Shown here: positions 1-6,888 of the stretch, piece after piece | How the letters are laid out: the number at the start of each line of letters is the position of its first letter | How positions within the stretch are numbered: position 1 is the stretch's first letter | DNA from: Cyanobacteriota bacterium erpe_2018_sw_21hr_WHONDRS-SW48-000092_B_bin.40 | Lineage (GTDB): Bacteria > Cyanobacteriota > Vampirovibrionia > Obscuribacterales > Obscuribacteraceae | Assembly: GCA_030917395.1 (NCBI GenBank) | Contig: JAUPUU010000304.1 | Coordinates: 1-35,280 of the forward strand | Direction: 5' to 3' | DNA: 35,280 nucleotides | The notes under the pieces: model-generated | Databases searched by the model: none | What the model was told of the DNA's origin: nothing | What the model saw: only the letters and a program-made list of their open reading frames with translations | Made by a program: the position numbers and the translations under genes

Positions 1-181
1 CATGGAAGGTTGACTACAACGAAAACCGCCCACACAGCTCACTAGGCAATCTGACACCAGAACAATTTAGACAACAAGCAGAACTAAGAATTAAAAATCA
101 TGGAGAGAAACTTAGCTCTATTGGGAAAGTAAATCTGGCTGCTGTCTCTTAGTGACTGTCACAACATTTGGGGCAAGGTCA
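1..181 (+). mobile_element. IS3-family insertion sequence, right end (truncated by window edge)
   Basis: The window opens inside an IS3-family element. The last part of the orfB transposase is followed at 153-181 by what looks like the right terminal inverted repeat. Read inward from the outer end it starts TGACCTTGCCCC and continues to a GACA block. That is the general TG...CCCC...GACA layout of IS3-family ends. The left end and the other repeat lie outside the window, so the element boundary (about 181) and any target duplication (it would start at about 182) cannot be confirmed. Confidence 0.75.
3..152 (+). CDS. IS3-family transposase (OrfB), C-terminal fragment
   Basis: This open frame enters from the left edge and ends at TAG 150-152, giving 49 visible residues. 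It begins WKVDYNENRPHSSLGNLTP, the C-terminal signature of IS3-family integrase-core (rve_3) transposases (YNxxRPHSSLGxLTPxxF). The catalytic DDE domain lies upstream, outside the window. OrfB normally follows orfA by programmed -1 frameshifting, which cannot be checked here. It is followed directly by the probable right inverted repeat, so the 3' end of the gene looks intact. Confidence 0.85.
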   Translation, partial: WKVDYNENRPHSSLGNLTPEQFRQQAELRIKNHGEKLSSIGKVNLAAVS

Positions 182-449
182 ATCGTATATAGTTTTAGTG
201 GTTGTTTCCATGGTGTCTGCTTCTCCTTCTTCCTCTAATAACGTGCAGAAGTATGGAAAAGTTCAAATTTTGCTGGAAATTTTTTTGAATTTCTGTACTG
301 GTCGACGGATTTTTTTACCGATATCGGTAAAAAAAATCCATCGACACCATTCACGACAGTCGAAGAAAAATGGACATTAATGAACTTTTTAATAGAAGAG
401 GACGCTCAATATAAACCGAGCGGTTCTATTCACTCATCTATTCATTTAT
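182..449. other. Intergenic region without a recognisable gene
   Basis: This stretch lies between the IS3 right end and the stop codon of the minus-strand hydantoinase gene. An open frame at 168-380 (+) has no recognisable features and begins inside the IS end, so I do not call it. The only structure I see is the long inverted repeat at 301-345, listed separately. Confidence 0.6.
301..345. repeat. 45-bp inverted repeat centred on ACCGATATCGGT
   Basis: The core ACCGATATCGGT (317-328) is a perfect palindrome. Outside it a run of seven T is matched by a run of eight A, then GTCGACGGA is matched by TCCATCGAC. The whole 45 bp is therefore almost self-complementary, with one mismatch and one extra base. 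There is no unpaired loop, which is unlike a standard terminator, although it lies just past the stop of the minus-strand gene at 450 and could act as one. It is the most extended of four copies of this core in the window (others at 5809, 9867 and 18543). Function unknown. Confidence 0.85.
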
Positions 450-3400
450 TCATTCATCGCTGCGGCCATAGCCGCCGCCGCCAGGTGTTCTTATTTCTAT
501 TGTGTCGCCGCATTGAACATCGATAGTAGCTGTTGAGCCAAGTTCTTCTATATTACCGTTGGCTCTTATAATCCGGTTGACGCCGCATTCACCTTCCGTG
601 CCACCGGCTAATCCTGGAGGCTTTATTTTGCGACGATTTGAAAGTATTGAGGCTGACATTGGTTTGAGGAAGCGCAGCCGTCGGACAGTACCTTCTCCGC
701 CTCTATATTTACCTTTGCCGCCACTGTTGCTGCGGATGGAGAATTCATCTAACAGCACAGGAAATCGCGACTCTAAAATTTCAGGGTCTGTCAATCTTGA
801 ATTGGTCATATGCGTTTGAATTGCATCGGCGCCGGCGAATGAAAAACCGGCACCAGAGCCGCCGCAAATGGTTTCGTAGTATTGCTTCTCTTTGTCGCCG
901 AAGGTGAAATTATTCATGGACCCTTGAGAGGCCGCCATGATGTTGAGAGCTCGATAGAGTGTATCGACAATTATTTGTGAGGTTTCTACGTTGCCTGCTA
1001 CTACAGCCGCTGGTTCACAAGGATTGAGCAATGAACCTTTGGGGATAATCAGTTCTAAGGGCTCCATGCAGCCGTCGTTGAGTGGAATGTTGGCCCTCGT
1101 TAAAGTGCGGAAAACGTATAGTACAGCGGCACGAGTAACCGCTAGAGGCGTATTCAGATTGTTTTTTGTCTGTGCTGATGTTCCTGAAAAATCTATCACT
1201 GCTGAGCGAGTTTTTTTGTTGATGCGAATAGAAACTACTATCTTGCTGCCATCGTCCATAGTGCTAGTTGCTTGACCGTCCTCTAGGTCGCTCAACAGTC
1301 TTCTAATTTCTAACGCGGCATTGGCTCGAACATGCTCCATATAGCTTGAGACTGTTTGCCTGCCATACTTGTGCAGGAGCCCTTGTAATGCGGCTATTCC
1401 TTTGTTGTTGGCAGCGATTTGCGCTTTGATGTCGTTTATATTCTGACGAATGTTGCGCGGTGGGTAGGTCGCTGACTTGAGCAATTCAATGAATTGAGAC
1501 TGATTGAATTTCCCATCATTGGCAATGAGAAAGTTGTCTATTAATACTCCCTCTTCGTCTATATTTTGGCTCATAGGGGGCATTGATCCTGGTGTGATGC
1601 CGCCTATGTCGGCATGGTGTCCCCTTGATGCTACGAAGAACAGTCTTTCTTCTTGTGCATCGAAAACGGGGCTGATAACAGTGATATCAGGTAGGTGTGT
1701 GCCGCCGTTAAATGGATTGTTCAAAATGTATACATCATCGACTTTGATTGGTCGCTTACTCGGGTCGCCATCCCTTGATTTGATCAGGCTCACCACTGAA
1801 TCTCCCATGGAGCCAAGATGAACAGGTATGTGTGGGGCGTTGGCAATAAGTCGGCCGGCGCTATCAAAGAGAGCGCAGGAAAAATCCAGACGCTCTTTGA
1901 TGTTGACTGAGTGGCTGGCTTGCTGCAGAGTTATTCCCATTTCCTCTGCAATTGACATGAACATATTGCTAAACAGCTCAAGTTTTACGGGATCTGCTTC
2001 TTTGGTTTCTGTTTGTCGTAATTCGCTAGATTCAGCATTATCAGTTGGCCCTTGTTCTTCTTGTTCTTCGCTGTCCTCTCGTTCTATTGCTTTTAGGAGG
2101 AGAGTGCCATCGTGTAAAACCTCAGCTGACCAGTAAGGTTCAATAACAGTAGTGGCCGTATAGTCGGCAATTAAGGCTGGGCCGTTGATTGTTGCACCAG
2201 GACTGAGCAGCTCACGTACATGAACTTGTGTCGTATGCCATTGGCCCTGAGAAAAGAGCATGTGGGTATCCGATTTTTCATTGAGTGAGTTTCTGGTTTG
2301 GTAAGGTTTTTCTGTTGAGTTATATTCGCAATTTAATCTCGAGGCCGTGACATTGCGAACTGATTTGAGTGAGAGTGGTTGAGGCTGGCTCTTTGCTGTT
2401 ACTCGGATTTCTTCCAGGATGGGGCAGTGGTTCTCAAAAGCAAAGCCAAACAATCTTTTGTGTTGGCCATGAAATCTAATCGTTAGTTCCTTCAGGTTGT
2501 AATTCAATTCTACTGGGATGGTGGTATCAGAATCTTGGTAGCGTAGGAATAATTGCTTCTCTAATTGAACTTTCCCTTCAACGTTTTGAGCCCGGAGCTT
2601 CTTTGTGGCTAGACTGCTGAGATTTTCGACTAGAGCAATAAGCTCTTCTATCAAAGTTTCATTCAGTTCTTTCCGCACTGATTGCTCTAGGGTGGTGTTG
2701 ACTGTAGTGGCGCCAATGCCGTAGGCCGATAATACACCAGCCAGAGGGCTTATTAATACTTGTTTGACTCCCAATCGCTCAGCTATTAAGCAGGCATGCT
2801 GTCCGCCGGCACCGCCAAAGGCAACTATTGTTGCCTCACTAACATCGTGGCCTTTTTGAGTGGAGACCTTTGATATTGCTTGAGCCATTTTTTCAATGGC
2901 GACAGTGAGAAATCCCCAGGCTACTTCTTCTAGGCTCTTGTGAAAGTTACTATCCAGGTGTTCTCTATTGATCTGAATAAGTAAATCTTTGAAGCGACTG
3001 GTGGTAGCTAGTAGATCTAGCGGCTGCTGCTGGTCGCTGCCGAAAGAATGAGGGAAGTGGTGCAATGAAATGCGTCCCAAGAGGAGGTTCGCATCGGTAA
3101 CAGAGAGAGGTCCGCCGTGGCCGTAGCAGGCTGGTCCCGGTTGAGCTCCGGCTGACTGTGGTCCAACCAAGAACCGGGCACCGTCGAAACTTAGTATTGA
3201 GCCTCCGCCAGCAGCCACTGTATGCACTGCTAACATTGGAGCACGCACGCGAATTCCGTCGATAGTTGTTTCGAAAATGCGCTCGTATTCGCCTTGAAAA
3301 TAGCAGACGTCCGTAGAAGTTCCACCCATATCAAAGCCAACGATATTATCTATTCCATGTGCTTCAGCTGCTCTTTTCGCCCCGACGACTCCGCCAGCGG

Positions 3401-4436
3401 GGCCGGAAATCAGGGCATCGCGACCACGGAAAAAATCTTTAGTCGTTAGACCGCCGTCCGATTTTATAAATTTGATATTCAAGTTTGAAGAAAAACCATT
3501 GAGGTTGTTGCCGTCTCCGTCCTCTTCCAGTGCCTCTAGAGGCCCTAGTGTCTGTACTTTTCCTAGTGTCTGTACTTGTTCTAGTGCTTGCCCTCGCGTT
3601 AGTGCTTCTTCATGTCGCAGCGATTGGTCTAAGGCAATTAGCTCGTCGTGAAGCTTGTCTACGTAACTTTGAAGAGCTGGCGTTAAATAGCCATCGACTA
3701 ATGTGGTATCACCTCTGCTAATAAATTTAATTAGCGGATTGATTTCACTTGATCTTGTAACGTTCTCAAAGCCCAGCTCTTTCGCTATGGCAGCACATTG
3801 CTCTTCGTGCTGAGGATATTTGTAGCTATGCATGAATACAATTGCTAGTGATTTGATTCCACTGGCTTTGGCGTCTAGAAGAAGTGCTTTTGTTGCTTCA
3901 ATGTCGAAGCTCTGAATTTCTTCGCCGTCAGCGCTAAAGCGCCCAGGTACTTCGATTACAGATGAAAAAATGGGTGTGGGTTTGACTATTTCTAAAGCAA
4001 AAATGTCCGCTCTATTTTGATAGCCAATTTTGAAGGCATCCTTCATTCCTTGATTCGTTACTAGCAATAAAGGTTCGCCCTTGCGCTCAAGCAGGGCGTT
4101 AGTGGCAACGGTTGTACCAATGCGCACCTGTCCAATAGTGGCATGGTCGCTGGTAGCGGTCGGATGTGCCTGGGCCTGATTTGAGTCAGCTTGCTTGGAT
4201 GGGGGCGGACATGCCTGGGCCTGATTTGAGTCGGCCTGCTCGGAGTGGCCCGGATATGCCTGGCCCTGATTTGCCTTAACTTGACTGATGATTGTGGCAA
4301 TTCCGACAATTGCAGGATCTTGGCTTTGATCTGGTAATTCAGAGAGAATCTTATAGACGAATATTTCTCCATCGGGTGCTTTCGCTACGATGTCGGTAAA
4401 TGTTCCACCGCGGTCTATGTAAAATTCGAATGCCAT
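450..4436 (-). CDS. Hydantoinase/5-oxoprolinase family protein, fused HyuA-HyuB
   Basis: A 1328-residue protein of the ATP-dependent hydantoinase/5-oxoprolinase family, whose members open cyclic amides such as 5-oxoproline (to glutamate) or hydantoins. The N-terminal HyuA half begins FYIDRGGTFTDIVAK and contains the ATPase-like motif GFDMGGTSTDV. The HyuB half starts near residue 815 (ELFSNMFMSIAEEMGITLQQ) and ends in the typical GGGGYG tail. An acidic linker (about 785-810) joins them. Single-chain fusion is usual for 5-oxoprolinase (about 1200-1290 residues). The extra length comes partly from two tandem-repeat insertions in HyuA, near residues 54-93 and 278-303. The ATG start places GGTFTD at the normal N-terminus. 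It stands alone; substrate (oxoproline or hydantoin) cannot be told from sequence. Confidence 0.9.
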   Translation of the reverse strand: MAFEFYIDRGGTFTDIVAKAPDGEIFVYKILSELPDQSQDPAIVGIATIISQVKANQGQAYPGHSEQADSNQAQACPPPSKQADSNQAQAHPTATSDHATIGQVRIGTTVATNALLERKGEPLLLVTNQGMKDAFKIGYQNRADIFALEIVKPTPIFSSVIEVPGRFSADGEEIQSFDIEATKALLLDAKASGIKSLAIVFMHSYKYPQHEEQCAAIAKELGFENVTRSSEINPLIKFISRGDTTLVDGYLTPALQSYVDKLHDELIALDQSLRHEEALTRGQALEQVQTLGKVQTLGPLEALEEDGDGNNLNGFSSNLNIKFIKSDGGLTTKDFFRGRDALISGPAGGVVGAKRAAEAHGIDNIVGFDMGGTSTDVCYFQGEYERIFETTIDGIRVRAPMLAVHTVAAGGGSILSFDGARFLVGPQSAGAQPGPACYGHGGPLSVTDANLLLGRISLHHFPHSFGSDQQQPLDLLATTSRFKDLLIQINREHLDSNFHKSLEEVAWGFLTVAIEKMAQAISKVSTQKGHDVSEATIVAFGGAGGQHACLIAERLGVKQVLISPLAGVLSAYGIGATTVNTTLEQSVRKELNETLIEELIALVENLSSLATKKLRAQNVEGKVQLEKQLFLRYQDSDTTIPVELNYNLKELTIRFHGQHKRLFGFAFENHCPILEEIRVTAKSQPQPLSLKSVRNVTASRLNCEYNSTEKPYQTRNSLNEKSDTHMLFSQGQWHTTQVHVRELLSPGATINGPALIADYTATTVIEPYWSAEVLHDGTLLLKAIEREDSEEQEEQGPTDNAESSELRQTETKEADPVKLELFSNMFMSIAEEMGITLQQASHSVNIKERLDFSCALFDSAGRLIANAPHIPVHLGSMGDSVVSLIKSRDGDPSKRPIKVDDVYILNNPFNGGTHLPDITVISPVFDAQEERLFFVASRGHHADIGGITPGSMPPMSQNIDEEGVLIDNFLIANDGKFNQSQFIELLKSATYPPRNIRQNINDIKAQIAANNKGIAALQGLLHKYGRQTVSSYMEHVRANAALEIRRLLSDLEDGQATSTMDDGSKIVVSIRINKKTRSAVIDFSGTSAQTKNNLNTPLAVTRAAVLYVFRTLTRANIPLNDGCMEPLELIIPKGSLLNPCEPAAVVAGNVETSQIIVDTLYRALNIMAASQGSMNNFTFGDKEKQYYETICGGSGAGFSFAGADAIQTHMTNSRLTDPEILESRFPVLLDEFSIRSNSGGKGKYRGGEGTVRRLRFLKPMSASILSNRRKIKPPGLAGGTEGECGVNRIIRANGNIEELGSTATIDVQCGDTIEIRTPGGGGYGRSDE
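3527..3604. repeat. 18-bp tandem repeat inside the HyuA coding region
   Basis: Five degenerate 18-bp units share a CTAGTG-like core at 3527, 3545, 3563, 3581 and 3599. On the coding (minus) strand they give hexapeptides such as QTLGKV, QTLGPL and EALEED at about residues 278-303. Because 18 is a multiple of three the reading frame is kept. The 12-mer AGTGCCTCTAGA at 3529-3540 recurs exactly at 6809-6820 in an intergenic array. Confidence 0.85.
4159..4275. repeat. 45-bp tandem repeat inside the HyuA coding region
   Basis: Two full units start at 4167 and 4212 and a third partial unit at 4257, an exact 45-bp spacing. On the minus strand they encode 15-residue units beginning QADSNQAQA, roughly residues 54-93, just before the conserved GQVRIGTTVATNALL block. 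The frame is preserved, so the repeat forms a hydrophilic insertion in the N-terminal domain. Confidence 0.85.
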
Positions 4437-4823
4437 GGCCAGATTGTAACGCCGATTAGATCCGAAATAGGGGTGGAGTCGACCCTTGATACTTAAGTTC
4501 TAAGTATTGATAAGTTCAATTGGCTGAACTAAAGAAAAATTTCTATTAGAAAACCACTGCTTGATTATTGTCACTGATTTCAGTGGTAAGCCTTTGCGGG
4601 CGGCAGGAATTGCTATGTGTCTGGCAGTTATTGAGAATGGACTTGCTTTGAATTTCATAGAAGTGCAGGGTAATTTAAGACAGGCATACAATGGTATGCG
4701 TGCACTTGCTGGCAAATAGTAACTTTACCGAGTTTTTCGTTTGCAAATAATCGATATACTATCCAAATAGTCATAAGAATGGTCTTTTTTCTGACTGCGA
4801 GCTGATACTAATCGAGAGTAAGC
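4437..4823. other. Divergent intergenic region
   Basis: This 387-bp region separates the divergent hydantoinase (-) and TPR (+) genes and should hold both promoters, but I cannot assign a convincing -35/-10 pair to either. Two small inverted repeats are visible: AGTTCA/TGAACT (4513-4530) and ACCACTG/CAGTGGT (4553-4587). A minus-strand open frame at 4500-4715 has no recognisable features and is not called. Positions 4713-4731 match 9853-9871 at 18 of 19 bases. Confidence 0.5.
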
Positions 4824-5540
4824 ATGGCAATGAGCGCAAACAACATCCAAACAGCTACATCTACTTCTGTCAGTGACTCACCTGAGCGTCTTGAGCAAAT
4901 AGCCAAGTGGCAAGCAGTAAGTGAAGAAGCTCACTCGGCTTTTGAAGTGCGGCGTTATACCCAAGCTGAGACACGCTTCTTGGATGCTTTGATTATTGCC
5001 GAGCAACTATCTGGTGTTGTCACTCCTGAAGCAAAGGATGAGTTAGACCAGAATATTATTACGACGATAGCTACCATGGCTAAGAACGCTGTTGATACTA
5101 AGCCACAGAGCCCCACGCAGTTTCTGCGACCCGCCTATAAAATCGTCGACGTTAGCGAAGAAGATCTCGTCAGGCTGGCCAAGAGCCTTAATAATCTAGC
5201 TGCGTTGTATCACTTACAAGGAAAGTTCTTCTTAGCTGAGAATCTATATGACCGCTGTCTAGACATAAAATTGGCTCTTTATGGAGAGGAGCACTTAGAA
5301 ACTGCAATCAACTTGCACAATTTGGCTGTTCTCAACTGCGCCAAAAAGAAATGGGAAAAGGCCGAGATTCTCTTTAAGCGAGCTCTGGAAATCCGCGAAA
5401 AACTACTGAGTGAAAATGATCCCGAGTTGATTCCGATTTTGAAGAACTACGGCATTATGCTGCGCAAGACCTTGCGCGAAGACGATGCTAAGTCTGTGGA
5501 AGCTAGAATGGCTGCCATTGAAGCCCTCAAAGTCTCTTAG
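4824..5540 (+). CDS. TPR protein of the kinesin-light-chain-like type
   Basis: A 238-residue protein with no signal peptide or membrane segment, so probably cytoplasmic. At least two tetratricopeptide repeats are clear: about residues 116-155 (LAKSLNNLAALYHLQGKFFL, then AENLYDRCLDIK) and about 158-197 (AINLHNLAVLNCAKKKWEKA, then EILFKRALEIREK). The 42-residue spacing and the LNNLA...A..LY...L.I pattern are those of kinesin-light-chain/TPR_10-12 repeats, which bind protein partners. A weaker earlier repeat may lie around residues 35-60. Start codon: ATG 4824 or the nearby in-frame ATG 4830; the preceding GAGAG is a weak ribosome site. The partner and role cannot be inferred, since neighbours are unrelated. 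Confidence 0.8.
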   Translation: MAMSANNIQTATSTSVSDSPERLEQIAKWQAVSEEAHSAFEVRRYTQAETRFLDALIIAEQLSGVVTPEAKDELDQNIITTIATMAKNAVDTKPQSPTQFLRPAYKIVDVSEEDLVRLAKSLNNLAALYHLQGKFFLAENLYDRCLDIKLALYGEEHLETAINLHNLAVLNCAKKKWEKAEILFKRALEIREKLLSENDPELIPILKNYGIMLRKTLREDDAKSVEARMAAIEALKVS

Positions 5541-5592
5541 GCCTCCTACTATTGCAGTAAAGTGCAGCAGCGAGGCTGCGGTATCCGCGCCT

Positions 5593-6699
5593 CTAAAAAT
5601 TCTTAGCCACAGGGGTCGTAGCTTTACGATCTTCAGCCTTAGCTGCTTCTAGTTCTATCAGAGTACGTTTGCGCTCAACTCCCCAGCGGTAACCCGAGAG
5701 TGAGCCATCGCTGCGCACCACCCGGTGGCATGGAATTACCACCGCCAGGGCGTTTGCGGCACAGGCGCTGGCAACAGCACGGACGGCCTTGGGCGCTCCA
5801 ATATTTTTACCGATATCGGTATAGTTTCTGGTTTGACCAGGCGGAATTTCCCTTAATGCTTGCCAGACTCTTTGCTGAAAGCTCGTACCCCTTATGTCAA
5901 GAGGGAGACTGAATCCTTGGCCGGGTTCTTCGATGTAAGAAATTACTTGAGCAATCACTTGTTCGAAATCTTGATCTCCTCCTTCTAATTCGGCGCGGGG
6001 AAATCGGTCCTGGAGATCGCGTAGCAACTCACCGGGATCATCTCCCATTAAAATTGCACATACACCCTTGCTGCTTTGGGCTACAAGAATAGAGCCGAGA
6101 AAGCAGTCGCCAATGGCAAAGTAAATGATGGTGTTTTCGCCGCCGGCTTTATAGGCCGTTGGGGTCATGCCCAGCAGAGCATCTGATTCTTCGTAAAAAC
6201 GTCCACTTGAATTATAGCCAGCGTCAAAAATTGCTTGGGTGACGCTGCTGCCATTACTTAGTTCTTGGCGAATTCTTTTGGCCCTATGGGCGGTGGCATA
6301 TGCCATTGGTGTTAGTCCTGTTATTGATTTGAAGATGCGGTGAAAATGATATGGGCTGAGACCTGCACTGCTAGCCATTTCTTGCAGGGTGAGCTTGCGT
6401 TGCGATGTTTCAATCAGTCGACAGATGTTTGAAACTGTAACTAGATGGTTTTCCTGTTGAGAATTTTGTCTTGGTTTGCAGCGCTTGCAAGCTCGGAACC
6501 CGGCAAGCTCAGCTTCTTCGCAAGTCTGGTGAAATTGTACGTTTTCATATTTTGCGAGACGGGCACCACAAGATGGCCGACAATATACTCCGGTGGTTTT
6601 CACTGAGTATAAAAATTGACCATCAAACTGTTTGTCGCGTTCGACAATTGCTTGCCAACGACAATCTATATTTAGGGGTGGGTTGGTGGGCTCTTTCAT
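5593..6699 (-). CDS. ada: Ada-type protein: methylphosphotriester acceptor, AraC regulator and O6-methylguanine-DNA methyltransferase
   Basis: Full three-part Ada architecture. The N-terminal zinc domain takes methyl groups from DNA phosphotriesters and carries the four Cys ligands in CRPSC and CKRC, within TTGVYCRPSC and FRACKRCKP. An AraC-type helix-turn-helix follows (LQEMASSAGLSPYHFHRIFK; GMTPTAYK). The C-terminal domain has the suicide-Cys motif IPCHRVV. In E. coli methylated Ada activates its own gene and other alkylation-repair genes. About 368 residues from ATG 6699, close to E. coli Ada (354). An upstream in-frame GTG at 6735 is less likely because its SD-like bases abut the codon. 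The palindrome ACCGATATCGGT lies in the gene (5809-5820) and encodes TDIG where relatives have a YGEIA-like sequence. A tandem array lies just upstream at 6775-6840. Confidence 0.92.
   Translation of the reverse strand: MKEPTNPPLNIDCRWQAIVERDKQFDGQFLYSVKTTGVYCRPSCGARLAKYENVQFHQTCEEAELAGFRACKRCKPRQNSQQENHLVTVSNICRLIETSQRKLTLQEMASSAGLSPYHFHRIFKSITGLTPMAYATAHRAKRIRQELSNGSSVTQAIFDAGYNSSGRFYEESDALLGMTPTAYKAGGENTIIYFAIGDCFLGSILVAQSSKGVCAILMGDDPGELLRDLQDRFPRAELEGGDQDFEQVIAQVISYIEEPGQGFSLPLDIRGTSFQQRVWQALREIPPGQTRNYTDIGKNIGAPKAVRAVASACAANALAVVIPCHRVVRSDGSLSGYRWGVERKRTLIELEAAKAEDRKATTPVAKNF
5809..5820. repeat. Palindrome ACCGATATCGGT (copy 2, in ada)
   Basis: Perfect 12-bp palindrome preceded by TTTTT on the plus strand. 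It lies within the methyltransferase domain of ada and is read on the minus strand as ACC GAT ATC GGT AAA AAT (TDIGKN). Confidence 0.9.
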
Positions 6700-6774
6700 G
6701 GCTTCAAGCTTAGCAAGGGAGTAATTACTGTGCACTCCGAGTCTTGCTTTTGAATTGGTGTTTTGAGAATTAAC

Positions 6775-6840
6775 TAGTGCTTTTAGAACTTCCGGATTCT
6801 AGAACTTTAGTGCCTCTAGAAATTAGTGATTCTAGAACTC
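6775..6840. repeat. Four-unit 16/17-bp tandem repeat upstream of ada
   Basis: Four consecutive units (6775-6790, 6791-6807, 6808-6823, 6824-6840) share the form TAGTGNNTCTAGAACT, three of them with an intact TCTAGA palindrome. The array lies between the stop of the sensor-like gene (6889) and the likely ada start (6699), about 75-140 bp upstream of that start. It could be an operator array or a non-functional minisatellite. Confidence 0.8.
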
Positions 6841-6888
6841 AGGATTGAATTTTAATTGATCGATGCTCTTTTATTGGCTGTTCTCTAT

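Noticed and set aside
168..380. Open frame of 70 codons on the plus strand
   Set aside because: It starts inside the IS3 end, has no recognisable features or ribosome site, and spans the long inverted repeat.
4500..4715. Open frame of 71 codons on the minus strand
   Set aside because: It lies in a divergent promoter region, shows no domain, and has unconvincing composition.
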